A stretch of 34,807 bases of DNA from Roseburia sp. (GTDB taxonomy: Bacteria > Bacillota > Clostridia > Lachnospirales > Lachnospiraceae), in the NCBI GenBank assembly GCA_003483745.1, contig DMYD01000010.1, positions 109,519-144,325 on the forward strand, read 5' to 3'. The position numbers and the translations under genes are program-made. The notes beneath the pieces were generated by a model, which made no database searches, was not told where the DNA came from, and saw nothing but the letters and a program-made list of their open reading frames with translations. This document shows, piece by piece, positions 23,939-32,765 of this stretch; within the stretch, counting starts at the first letter, position 1; each line of letters opens with the position of its first letter.

Positions 23939-26602
23939 TTATTTTGACATCTGTGCCAAACGTTCTTTGACCTGTGCCATCATCTGCTCATATCCGGCAA
24001 GTTTATCTTTCTCTTCCTGTACTTTTGCTTCCGGTGCTTTGCTTAAGAATTTTTCATTTGAAAGCATTCCCTTAGAACGTGCAAGTTCTTTCTCTAAACG
24101 TGCCTGCTCTTTTAACAGACGCTCTTTTTCCTTCTCAAAATCAACCAGATCCTCCAGTGGCAGATACAATGTAGCACCAGAGATCACAACAGATACGGCA
24201 TCCTCTCCGATTCCTGTCTTATCCTGCTGTACTATTACTTCACTTGCTCCGGCAAGGTTTGCATAAGCCTCTTTCGTCAGTTCAAAGGAATCACGCAGTG
24301 CAGCATCCTCTGCAACGATAAAGATCTTTGCTTTTCTTGATGGCGGAACATCCATCTCTGTACGCACGTTGCGAACGCCTTTTACAAGATCCTTGCAGTG
24401 TTCTAACATTTCTTCTTCTGCAGGGAAATTCCAGTCAGCGCGGTACTCCGGCCATTTTGCAAGCATAATCGTGTCTTCTTCCGGATGCAGTGTACAGAAA
24501 ATCTCTTCTGTAATAAACGGCATAAACGGATGAAGAAGTTTTAATGCCTCTGTCAATACAGTCTTTAAAGTCCAGAATGCTGCGTTCGCAGATGCAGGAT
24601 CATTTTCTTTATTATAAGTACGTGTCTTTGTGATCTCAATGTACCAGTCACAGAACTCATCCCAGATAAAATCATAGACTTTCTGTACAGCAATTCCCAT
24701 CTCGTACTTATCCATATTTTCTGTCACATCTTTAGCAAGTGTATTCACTTTCGATAAGATCCACTTATCTGCCGGTTTTAACTCATCCAGTGACGGCTCT
24801 TTGATCTCACTTCCCTCAAGATTCATCATAATGAAACGTGATGCATTCCATACTTTATTAGCAAAGTTTCTCGATGCCTCAACACGCTCCCAGTAGAAAC
24901 GCATATCATTTCCCGGTGCATTTCCGGTGATCAGTGTCAGACGGAGTGCATCTGCGCCGTATTTATCGATAACTTCCAATGGATCGATACCGTTTCCTAA
25001 TGATTTACTCATCTTGCGTCCCTGGGAATCACGGACCAGTCCGTGGAACAATACGGTATGGAACGGTGCTTTACCCATCTGCTCATATCCAGAGAAAATC
25101 ATACGGATTACCCAGAAAAAGATAATATCATATCCGGTTACAAGTACATCGGTCGGATAGAAGTAATCCAGATCTTCTGTCTTTTCCGGCCAGCCTAACG
25201 TGGAGAACGGCCAGAGTGCAGATGAGAACCATGTATCTAAGGTATCCGGATCCTGTTCCATGTGATCACAACCGCATTTCGGACATTTCTCCGGTGCAGC
25301 CTTTGCTACGACCATCTCACCACAGTCCGGACAATAATATGCCGGTATGCGGTGTCCCCACCAGAGCTGTCTGGAAATACACCAGTCGCGGATATTGTCG
25401 GTCCAGTTAAAGTATGTTTTTTCCATACGTTTTGGAAGTAACTGGATGTCTCCGTTTTTCACTGCTTCCACTGCCGGTTTGATCAGCTCGTCCATCTTTA
25501 CAAACCACTGTTGTTTTACCATCGGCTCAACGGTCGTGCCACAGCGGTCATGGGTTCCTACGTTGTGGGAATGAGGCTCTACTTTTACAAGCAGTCCCTG
25601 TTTTTCCAGATCCTCAACCAATGCTTTTCTGCACTCGTAACGATCCATCCCCTCATATTTTCCGGCATAATGGTTCATGGTTGCATCATCATTGATAACG
25701 GTGATTTCTTCTAAGCTGTGTCGTTTTCCAACCTCAAAGTCGTTCGGGTCATGTGCCGGTGTGATCTTTACGCATCCGGTTCCAAACTCTTTATCAACAT
25801 AAGCGTCTGCGATCACCGGGATCTCGCGGTCTGTCATCGGAAGTTTTAACATTTTTCCGACGATATCTTTATAACGGTCATCATCCGGGTTAACTGCAAC
25901 CGCAGTATCACCAAACAATGTCTCCGGTCTTGTCGTTGCGATCTCAACAAATCTTCCCTCTTCGCCAACAACCGGATAATTAATGTGCCAGAAAAATCCG
26001 TCCTGCTCCTCGTGCTCTACCTCGGCATCCGAGATGGATGTCTTACATACCGGACACCAGTTAACGATACGGGAACCTTTGTAGATCAGTCCTTTTTCAT
26101 ATAATTTTACAAATACTTCAAGCACTGCCTCAGAGCAGCCTTTGTCCATGGTAAAGCGTTCTCTCTCCCAGTCTGCAGAAGATCCCATTTTTTTCAACTG
26201 GTTTATAATGCGGCTGCCATACTCGTCACGCCACTCCCAGCATTTTTCTAAGAATCCCTCTCTTCCGAGATCACGCTTGTCGATTCCCTGTTTTTTCAGG
26301 TTCTCGATCACCTTTACCTCAGTTGCAATGGACGCATGGTCTGTACCCGGCTGCCATAATGCATTATAACCCTGCATTCTCTTATAACGTGTTAAGATAT
26401 CCTGCATGGTATTATCAAGTGCATGTCCCATGTGAAGCTGTCCTGTGATGTTTGGCGGCGGCATCACAATGGTAAACGGCTTTTTGCTGCGGTCTACTTC
26501 GGCGTGGAAATAGCCGTTGTCTTCCCACTTTTTGTATAAACGATCTTCAATGCTTTTTGGATCGTAGGTCTTTGCTAATTCTTTACTGCAATTCTGACAC
26601 AT
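23939..26602 (-). CDS. valS: Valyl-tRNA synthetase
   Basis: The 887-residue class I synthetase has the HIGH-type HMGHALDNT (near residue 57) and KMSKSLGNGIDP signatures, an editing (CP1) domain with TTRPETLFGDTAVAVNP, a four-cysteine zinc ribbon near residues 425-445 (CPDC, CPKC), an anticodon-binding domain, and the C-terminal ValRS coiled coil (VDFEKEKERLLKEQARLEKE). It charges tRNA-Val in the cytoplasm. The ATG follows GAAGGAG. Expression is controlled by the T-box leader directly upstream. Confidence 0.98.
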   Translation of the reverse strand: MCQNCSKELAKTYDPKSIEDRLYKKWEDNGYFHAEVDRSKKPFTIVMPPPNITGQLHMGHALDNTMQDILTRYKRMQGYNALWQPGTDHASIATEVKVIENLKKQGIDKRDLGREGFLEKCWEWRDEYGSRIINQLKKMGSSADWERERFTMDKGCSEAVLEVFVKLYEKGLIYKGSRIVNWCPVCKTSISDAEVEHEEQDGFFWHINYPVVGEEGRFVEIATTRPETLFGDTAVAVNPDDDRYKDIVGKMLKLPMTDREIPVIADAYVDKEFGTGCVKITPAHDPNDFEVGKRHSLEEITVINDDATMNHYAGKYEGMDRYECRKALVEDLEKQGLLVKVEPHSHNVGTHDRCGTTVEPMVKQQWFVKMDELIKPAVEAVKNGDIQLLPKRMEKTYFNWTDNIRDWCISRQLWWGHRIPAYYCPDCGEMVVAKAAPEKCPKCGCDHMEQDPDTLDTWFSSALWPFSTLGWPEKTEDLDYFYPTDVLVTGYDIIFFWVIRMIFSGYEQMGKAPFHTVLFHGLVRDSQGRKMSKSLGNGIDPLEVIDKYGADALRLTLITGNAPGNDMRFYWERVEASRNFANKVWNASRFIMMNLEGSEIKEPSLDELKPADKWILSKVNTLAKDVTENMDKYEMGIAVQKVYDFIWDEFCDWYIEITKTRTYNKENDPASANAAFWTLKTVLTEALKLLHPFMPFITEEIFCTLHPEEDTIMLAKWPEYRADWNFPAEEEMLEHCKDLVKGVRNVRTEMDVPPSRKAKIFIVAEDAALRDSFELTKEAYANLAGASEVIVQQDKTGIGEDAVSVVISGATLYLPLEDLVDFEKEKERLLKEQARLEKELARSKGMLSNEKFLSKAPEAKVQEEKDKLAGYEQMMAQVKERLAQMSK

Positions 26603-26680
26603 AATCTGTTCTCCTTCTTATTATGATATTTATAGAACAAAGAATCACTTGTGACTCTTTCGCACTCGAGCCTATGAATG

Positions 26681-26987
26681 AAAAAAACCCTTTGTATCCC
26701 ATTCGGAATACAAAGGGCGAATATGATCGCGGTACCACCTTTATTGGTTCTCAGTCTCCAGTCAATGATCTAACCGGTCATCCTGTAACGTGGATGAGTC
26801 GTGAATGCTTGTGCATATCTGCAGTATCTGCTCTTATATCCTGTCATACAGCTATGCTTTCTCGGCATTCCGGTTCAAAAGCTACCTTCCACATATCTTT
26901 CTCTGGGATGTCTTTCAGCCGCTGGACTTCCCTCTCTGCAAAGAGTCTATGTGTACTCCTCTTTCTCACAACCTTTGTTTTTTTACT
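26681..26987 (-). ncRNA. T-box leader of valS (candidate specifier GUA, Val)
   Basis: The minus strand has the T-box core AAGGTGGTACCGCG (26741-26728). This is followed by a terminator, CCCTTTGTATTCC pairing with a later GGATACAAAGGG (26717-26688), and T7 (26687-26681). Near the 5' end are the Stem I start AGAGGAGTA, an AG-bulge-like GAGAGGGAAGT, and a CTGAAAGACATCCC distal region. On the 3' side of Stem I, GAAGGTAGCTTTTGAACC holds GTA (26885-26883), a valine codon, as the candidate specifier. Uncharged tRNA-Val should stabilise the antiterminator and switch valS on. Confidence 0.93.
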
Positions 26988-26993
26988 GTTTTT

Positions 26994-27022
26994 ATCATAC
27001 GAGGGGACATGAGGTTTGTCAA
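26994..27022 (-). promoter_or_regulatory. Sigma-A promoter of the T-box/valS transcript
   Basis: TTGACA (27022-27017) and TATGAT (26999-26994) are separated by exactly 17 bases on the minus strand. The -35 lies nine bases after the RND stop codon, and transcription should start near 26987, at the 5' end of the T-box. Confidence 0.85.
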
Positions 27023-27030
27023 CTGTTTTT

Positions 27031-30000
27031 TTATATCTCTTCCTCTACCATACTCTTATCCCTTGTAAACAGATCATAGATACAGGGAACCACGATCAGT
27101 GTCAGCAGTGTTCCATATAACATACCGCCCTCGGTCACGATCGCCATCGGCTGCATCATCTCCGAACCACTTCCAAGTCCCATTGCCATCGTGGACATTG
27201 CAAGAATCGTGGTCAGCGCAGTCATCAGGATTGGGCGCAGTCTTGTTTTTCCGGCTGCAACAATCGCCTCCTTTTTATCCATGCCCTCTCTTCTCAGCTG
27301 ATTGATATAATCAACTAACACAATTCCGTTATTGACGATAACACCAGCTAACATGACAAATCCGATCATGGATACGACTCCGACTTCATTGTCCGTCACA
27401 AACAAGGCAAAAAATCCTCCCGTAAATGCAAGTGGGATTGTGAACATAATGATAAACGGCGACAGAAATGACTGGAACTGCGCAACCATGATAAGATAAA
27501 TAAACACAACTGCCAAAATCAGCATCAGATACAACTGATTCATCGCGTCCCGGATGGTCTCATCCTCTCCTGTCATGGAAATTTCATATCCGTCCGGCAG
27601 TTCGATTTTGTCTAATTTCTTCTGGATCTGATTACTTACCAGCGTTACATTGTGATCCTCATCCACACCGGCTGTCACGCTGATATAACGTGTCTGCGAG
27701 TTTCTGTTTATCACATTTAAAGACTCTCCTTCCTCAAATGCCGCAATATCTTTCAATGGAATATCCTTTGTTTCCCCGCTGATACGGTCCGTATAAGAAA
27801 ATGTCAGCTTACGGATATCGGAAAGTGTAACATCTGACTGTTCCCCGCTCTGCACATATACTTTGTAATCTTTTAAATCGGTAGAAATCGTTGTGGAAGA
27901 TGTATCAGATGCAAGCTGTTTGTAGACAAGCTGATATACCTGTGCCGTCGTCATACCATATTTTGCAGCTTTCTCTTTGTCCACTTTTACTGTAAAAGAA
28001 GGTGTCGTATCCCCCAGACCATTGTCCACATTCACCGTACCTTTAGTCTGTTCTACTGCTTCTGCCACCTGCCCTGCGAATTTCTGCAGCTTATCCAAAT
28101 CTTTTCCACTGATCTGTACAGAAATACCGCTGCCGAAAAAAGAACTCATATCCGATGCAGAGCTGTCCGTATTCACATCACAATCAAGATCTGCTGTCAA
28201 CGCCTGTATGGAGGCAATGATCTCACCGCCTGTCACACCGGAATTTTCATCAATGAGCACATACATGGTCACACTGTCCGTGCTGCCACCCATAGACATG
28301 ATTCCACCGCCGCCAGCCATAGCTCCGATCGAATCTACACCGGAGATACCTGAAATCTTATCCACTACCTCATCTGCACGCTCTGTCAGTTCCTCAAACG
28401 TCAGCTTTTCATCTTCTTTCGCTGATACTGTAACGGTAAGCTGATCTGTCTCCATATTCATATCCATAAAGGTAAATCCTTTTGAAACGGAAAGCATCAC
28501 ACTTGCCACCAGAAAAACGATCACACCGATCAGCACGACCGGTTTAAACCGCAATGCAACGCGCAGAACCTTTTCATATCCATCTAAAATGCGGTCAAAC
28601 CACGGATGTTTGATTTCTTTCGTATCCTTCAGCACACCGGATGCCATCATCGGCACAAACGTCAGCGCAACGATCAGACTTGCCGCTAATGTATAGGCGA
28701 TCGTAAGTGCAATATCTACAAACAACTGTCTTGTGATACCCTCCGTAAAAATGATTGGCGCAAACACACAGACCGTTGTGAGCGTGGATGCAAAAATAGC
28801 TCCTGCCACCTGTCCTGCTCCTTCAACTGCTGCCTTCCGGATCGATAATCCCTGATTCCTAAGCCGGTAAATATTTTCGATCACGACAATCGAATTATCT
28901 ACAAGCATGCCGACGCCAAGCGCAAGACCGGACAATGAAATGATATTTAACGATATTCCGGTAAAATACATCAAAACGATTGCAAAAACCACGCTGAGCG
29001 GAATAGAGCATGCGATCACCAGAGTCGGTTTGATATCCTTTAAAAACAAAATCAGAATAAGTATGGCAAGAATTGCACCTACGATCATATTTTCCATGAC
29101 TGATTCCACAATGGTATCAATGTAAACTCCCTGATTCATCAAAATCGTCATATGAAGTTTGTCATTTTCTTTTTCCAGTGATTCAAATCTGGTTTTGATC
29201 CGTTTTGTTACATCCCCGGTAGAGTACCCGGTCTGCTTCTCAATGGAAAGCATAATCGCAGGATTTCCGTTTACCTTGGAATAGGAATCTCCCGTATCGT
29301 CCACCACTTCTGTTTCTGCAACATCCGATAAGCGGATTGGCTCGATTCCATCCAGTCCTACATCCACAAGCACAAGATCTTTTAGTTCCTCCACCGACGA
29401 AACTTCGTCCCCGACACGCACCAGATATTGTTTCTTATCTTCATTGACATAGCCAGCCGGCATGGAAAAATTCTGTGCTGTCAATATTCCGCCTAATGTT
29501 TCCACCGACAAAATCTGATTCAGATCTGCAGAATCAAGCGCGCTCTGCTTTGACTCGTCTAATTTTTCCTGTCCCTGCTCTAACTTAGCTTCTCCGACTG
29601 CAAGCTGTGCTGCCGCCTCACTCATCTGTAAAATTCCGTCAATCTCCATCCGGTTTAAAGTTACATACGCATCATCTAAGGTCGTTTTCCCATCTGAAAC
29701 CTGTTCTTTTGCAGTCTGTAAAGCTGTCATCGCCGTTCCGATTTCAACCTGTTTTTCTGACAGCTGCGTGATCACCTGTGGAATATCATCTATTGAGCTA
29801 AGGCTCACGTTTAACGCTGCCAGCTGATCTGCCCACTGCTGATTTAAGGATGTATTTAACTCTAACAGTTCTTCCTGCAATAATTCCGCACGTTTTCCTG
29901 CTTCCGCAATACTTTCCTGATTTCCTCCGGTCATCGCAAGAATCTGGGCAATCTGTTCCTGATCCCCGGAAATCTTCGCCTCTTCTAAAAGTTCCTCGAG

Positions 30001-30984
30001 CCGGTCGCTGCCATCCTCACTGTTCATTTCAGCTTCTTTCTGTGCCTGTGCGATCTCTGACTTCAGTTCTGTCCCCTGCTCATATATGCTCTGAAGTTCC
30101 GGAATTGCCCGCTTTATCAGCTCATCCGTTGCCTTTAACACCGTATAATTCTGATTCAGATCTGACTCTGCCACAAATGCCTGTGACTTACCATTGATGA
30201 CTTCGTTTTCTGCCTGTCCAAGCTGATCTGCAAGATGCTCTTTCCCATTTTCCATCTGCCTGCGTCCGCTCTCCGCCTGTTCGGCAGCCTGATCGAGCTG
30301 TTCCTGTGGTTCGACAAACTGTTCCTCGATTTTACTTTGTATTTTCTGATTCAGTGCATCGATTTTGTCCTGATTCAACGTGACATGAATGTTTTCTTCC
30401 ACAGTTCCGGTTGTCGAGACAGACGCCACACCATCAATACTCTCAAGTACTGGTGACAGTTCATTTTCCACATAATCTGAAATCTCCGACTGTGTCATTC
30501 CCTCCACATCGGCAGACGCTACCATTACAGGCATCATATCCGGATCAATCTGCATGATCATTGGTTTTCCGGCACTATCCGGGAAACTGCCCTCTAACTG
30601 ATCCAATTTCTGCTGGATCTCAATAATGACGGAATCCATGTTTGCATTCTGCTCATACTCTAAGATCACCATTGAATAATTGTCGTAGGATGCAGAACTT
30701 ACCGTCTTGATGCTTGAGGTCGTCGCCATGGATGCCTCGACGGGTGCTGTCACATCGGATTCTACTTCTTCCGGGCTTGCCCCCATATCGGTCGTAATAA
30801 CTAAAGCATATGGCAGACTCATATCCGGCAGCAGATCTGTGGTCATTTTTGTCAGGGATACGGCTCCCAACACGATGACTAAAATCACGCCTACGATTAC
30901 GGTATATGGTTTTTTCACGCTTAATTTCGACAGCACTCTCTTTTGTCCTCCCGTTTGAATATGCAAATCATTTGCCATAAACAT
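27031..30984 (-). CDS. RND-superfamily efflux transporter with coiled-coil insertion
   Basis: The 1,317-residue product has the AcrB/SwrC layout of twelve helices with two large extracytoplasmic loops (DLLPDMSLPYALV, GASPEEVESDV, GLALGVGMLVDNSIVVIENIY, GVIVNNGIVLVDYINQ). It is about 270 residues longer than AcrB-type proteins because residues about 205-480 form an Ala/Gln/Glu-rich coiled coil in the first loop. The proton-relay Asp-Asp pair of AcrB reads D-N here, and the TM10 lysine position reads N. No membrane-fusion or outer-membrane partner gene is adjacent. Neither start, ATG 30984 or ATG 30978, has a good ribosome-binding site, and a tandem dyad repeat overlaps the start. It may export lipids, peptides or drugs; the substrate is unknown. 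Confidence 0.92.
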   Translation of the reverse strand: MFMANDLHIQTGGQKRVLSKLSVKKPYTVIVGVILVIVLGAVSLTKMTTDLLPDMSLPYALVITTDMGASPEEVESDVTAPVEASMATTSSIKTVSSASYDNYSMVILEYEQNANMDSVIIEIQQKLDQLEGSFPDSAGKPMIMQIDPDMMPVMVASADVEGMTQSEISDYVENELSPVLESIDGVASVSTTGTVEENIHVTLNQDKIDALNQKIQSKIEEQFVEPQEQLDQAAEQAESGRRQMENGKEHLADQLGQAENEVINGKSQAFVAESDLNQNYTVLKATDELIKRAIPELQSIYEQGTELKSEIAQAQKEAEMNSEDGSDRLEELLEEAKISGDQEQIAQILAMTGGNQESIAEAGKRAELLQEELLELNTSLNQQWADQLAALNVSLSSIDDIPQVITQLSEKQVEIGTAMTALQTAKEQVSDGKTTLDDAYVTLNRMEIDGILQMSEAAAQLAVGEAKLEQGQEKLDESKQSALDSADLNQILSVETLGGILTAQNFSMPAGYVNEDKKQYLVRVGDEVSSVEELKDLVLVDVGLDGIEPIRLSDVAETEVVDDTGDSYSKVNGNPAIMLSIEKQTGYSTGDVTKRIKTRFESLEKENDKLHMTILMNQGVYIDTIVESVMENMIVGAILAILILILFLKDIKPTLVIACSIPLSVVFAIVLMYFTGISLNIISLSGLALGVGMLVDNSIVVIENIYRLRNQGLSIRKAAVEGAGQVAGAIFASTLTTVCVFAPIIFTEGITRQLFVDIALTIAYTLAASLIVALTFVPMMASGVLKDTKEIKHPWFDRILDGYEKVLRVALRFKPVVLIGVIVFLVASVMLSVSKGFTFMDMNMETDQLTVTVSAKEDEKLTFEELTERADEVVDKISGISGVDSIGAMAGGGGIMSMGGSTDSVTMYVLIDENSGVTGGEIIASIQALTADLDCDVNTDSSASDMSSFFGSGISVQISGKDLDKLQKFAGQVAEAVEQTKGTVNVDNGLGDTTPSFTVKVDKEKAAKYGMTTAQVYQLVYKQLASDTSSTTISTDLKDYKVYVQSGEQSDVTLSDIRKLTFSYTDRISGETKDIPLKDIAAFEEGESLNVINRNSQTRYISVTAGVDEDHNVTLVSNQIQKKLDKIELPDGYEISMTGEDETIRDAMNQLYLMLILAVVFIYLIMVAQFQSFLSPFIIMFTIPLAFTGGFFALFVTDNEVGVVSMIGFVMLAGVIVNNGIVLVDYINQLRREGMDKKEAIVAAGKTRLRPILMTALTTILAMSTMAMGLGSGSEMMQPMAIVTEGGMLYGTLLTLIVVPCIYDLFTRDKSMVEEEI

Positions 30985-31009
30985 CTGTCTGCAAATATTT
31001 TGCCATAAT
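30962..31009. repeat. Tandem dyad repeat overlapping the RND start codon
   Basis: TGCAAATCATTTGCCATAA (30962-30980) and TGCAAATATTTTGCCATAA (30990-31008) differ at two of 19 positions and are spaced by 28 bases. Each contains GCAAA-N3-TTTGC-type symmetry. The first copy covers the ATG at 30978. The second copy duplicates the start context and opens a 12-codon upstream frame that ends inside the RND start region. They may be paired repressor sites. Confidence 0.6.
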
Positions 31010-31121
31010 AAATTTAGTTTACCTTTTTCAAAATGGATTGCAAGACTTTCGTACCAGTTTATATTTTTTTAAGATTGCAGATTGCGATAAAGTCCTGTGT
31101 CAGAGGTTTTTTTCGTTGAAG

Positions 31122-31433
31122 ATTCGGGGGACAAAAGGTGGCTTCTGGTTTTTTGATTGGAAAATTACACAAAACCTGGTCTGTTTTGTTCCGTTGTCCG
31201 AAAATAAGAAAATCTAAGCCTGCCTGAATTAGATTTTCTCAGAGTGACGTGAACGGCAGCAACGAGCCTTCCATGGCTCGATGCTACCTTGTTCTGCCAT
31301 CCGTGGCAGAACATCACTGTGAATAGACAGGCAGTCTAAGATTTTCTAATTTTCTACCAAAGTCTCAAAACGAGTCCCGGCTTTGTGCAATTTTCCAGCC
31401 ACTAGGCTGTGAACCACCTTTTGGCACACGAAT
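31122..31433. repeat. 312-base nested inverted repeat, noncoding, nature unknown
   Basis: Arms of about 105 bases pair almost without gaps. Anchors are ATTCG/CGAAT at the ends, CAAAAGGTGG (31132) with CCACCTTTTG (31414), GGAAAATT-CACAAA (31159) with TTTGTG-AATTTTCC (31381), and AGAAAATCT...CTGCCTG (31207) with CAGGCAG...AGATTTTCT (31328). The centre holds two perfect hairpins, CGAGCC/GGCTCG (31263-31280) and GTTCTGCCA/TGGCAGAAC (31291-31312). AGAAAATCTAA (31207-31217) can alternatively pair with TTAGATTTTCT (31229-31239). No ORF, transposase or clear target duplication was seen. It may be a MITE-like element or a large structured RNA. The rest of 30985-31515 has no gene. Confidence 0.8.
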
Positions 31434-31444
31434 TTTCCAAATAT

Positions 31445-31494
31445 AAAAAGCCTCCGTCAGTTATACACCTATACATAACTGACAAGAGGCTTTT
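31445..31494. terminator. Long bidirectional terminator after the 45-residue membrane protein gene
   Basis: AAAAGCCTC/GAGGCTTTT and GTCAGTTAT/ATAACTGAC form an 18-pair stem with a small bulge. T-runs follow on both strands. It lies just after the small gene's stop codon and next to the 312-base inverted repeat. Confidence 0.85.
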
Positions 31495-31515
31495 CTCTTA
31501 TATCTGCCGTATCAC

Positions 31516-31653
31516 TTATTCGTCCTCTGACTCCTCGTCATCCACGATCGCTGCCGTAGCGCCTGACACCGCTGATACTACTGCAACTACAGTTGCTATG
31601 ATCACTACTACGAGTAAACAAATCAGAAAAATCCATAATCCTGTCTCTGTCAT
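31516..31653 (-). CDS. Small single-span membrane protein, 45 residues
   Basis: The product begins MTETGLWIFLICLL, continues as one long hydrophobic helix of valine, isoleucine and alanine, and ends in an acidic tail (VDDEESEDE). I chose the ATG at 31653 because GGAG lies six bases upstream; the open frame extends to 31701 but lacks a comparable site. It is a single-gene unit closed by a strong terminator. The shape is that of small regulators of membrane complexes or of short toxin-like peptides, but an acidic rather than basic tail argues against a type I toxin. The function is unknown. Confidence 0.65.
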   Translation of the reverse strand: MTETGLWIFLICLLVVVIIATVVAVVSAVSGATAAIVDDEESEDE

Positions 31654-31815
31654 ATTCTTCTCCATTTCTATGTGTATCTTGCAAAAGTGCTGTCCCGTCA
31701 CTTAGTCTGCGCTTTTGTTCCCCAACACATCCGATCATTTTTCTACTGAATTATAGAATATAGTATAGCACACAACCGCTCCGTTTACCAGTGACATTGC
31801 CAAAGATTTTTACCC

Positions 31816-31851
31816 AAAAATGAGACCACCAATGCAGGCAGTCTCATTTTT
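31816..31851. terminator. Terminator of the ABC-transporter operon
   Basis: AAAAATGAGAC (31816-31826) and GTCTCATTTTT (31841-31851) pair perfectly across 14 bases and end in T5 on both strands. On the minus strand it lies about 50 bases after the last permease stop. Confidence 0.88.
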
Positions 31852-31899
31852 ATGTAGTACAACAATCTGTTTGTCAACAAAGTTATTAACCGGGGTTTG

Positions 31900-32760
31900 T
31901 TAACCCTTTACACTTCCAAGTGCAACACCCTGTACAATGTGTTTTGATAAGATCAGATATACAATGATAACCGGGAAGATGGAAAATGCGATCATCACAT
32001 ATACCTGCCCCATATCAAACTTGAGCCAGTCAGCCGCACGCAGCTGTGCGATTAAGATAGGCAGTGTCTTTTTCTTATCATCGTGTAAGATCAGTGCCGG
32101 TGTGAAGTAGTTGTTCCAGCTGCTTACAAAAGTAAAGATCATCTGTACTGCGATTGCCGGTTTCATCAAAGGCATTACGATAGAGTTGAATGTACGGAAC
32201 TCTCCGGAACCATCGATACGTGCTGCCTCGATCAGTGATAACGGCAGTGTGCTCTCCATGTACTGTTTCATATAGAAAAATGTAACCGGAGCTGCGATCG
32301 TCGGCACGATCAGAGGAATGAAAGAATCCTCTAATTTCATGTTGGAAACAAGTTTGATAAAACCAAGTGCTGTTACCTGTGTCGGGATCATCATGATCAT
32401 CAAAATGAACGGATAAATGTATTTTTTCAGTTTGAAATCATATGCATGGATCGCATAAGCTGTCATCGTTGAAAAATATACGCTGAGTACTGCACTGAGT
32501 GAGGAAACAATCAGGCTGTTGAACATACCGTTCCATACCGGAAGTGTTCCGTTTCTTAAATTCTTCCAGTTTTCCCACAAATGGCTGCTTGGAATCAATG
32601 TAAAACCGGACTGTAATTCACCGTTTGATCTGGTTGCATTGATAAACAGTACATAAAACCAGAACAGACATAATATAGAAACAATGATCAGTACAATATA
32701 TGCAATCAATCTTCTTGCATGGATTCCTACACCCTTTTTTAAATTACGATTTTCATTCAT
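31900..32760 (-). CDS. Sugar ABC transporter permease (MalG-type, CUT1)
   Basis: The 286-residue protein has about six membrane helices and the EAA loop EAARIDGSGEFRTFNSIVMP, which contacts the ATPase. The C-terminus (VQGVALGSVKG) is typical of CUT1 MalG-type permeases. The ATG at 32760 is preferred; a GTG at 32769 would overlap the stop of the preceding permease (GTGA). It should pair with that permease to import an oligosaccharide or sugar derivative. No ATPase gene is present here; many Firmicutes share one MsmX-type ATPase encoded elsewhere. Confidence 0.93.
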   Translation of the reverse strand: MNENRNLKKGVGIHARRLIAYIVLIIVSILCLFWFYVLFINATRSNGELQSGFTLIPSSHLWENWKNLRNGTLPVWNGMFNSLIVSSLSAVLSVYFSTMTAYAIHAYDFKLKKYIYPFILMIMMIPTQVTALGFIKLVSNMKLEDSFIPLIVPTIAAPVTFFYMKQYMESTLPLSLIEAARIDGSGEFRTFNSIVMPLMKPAIAVQMIFTFVSSWNNYFTPALILHDDKKKTLPILIAQLRAADWLKFDMGQVYVMIAFSIFPVIIVYLILSKHIVQGVALGSVKG

Positions 32761-32765
32761 GATCT

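Noticed and set aside
31122..31433. Insertion sequence
   Set aside because: No transposase frame or remnant lies between the arms, and I found no clear target-site duplication.
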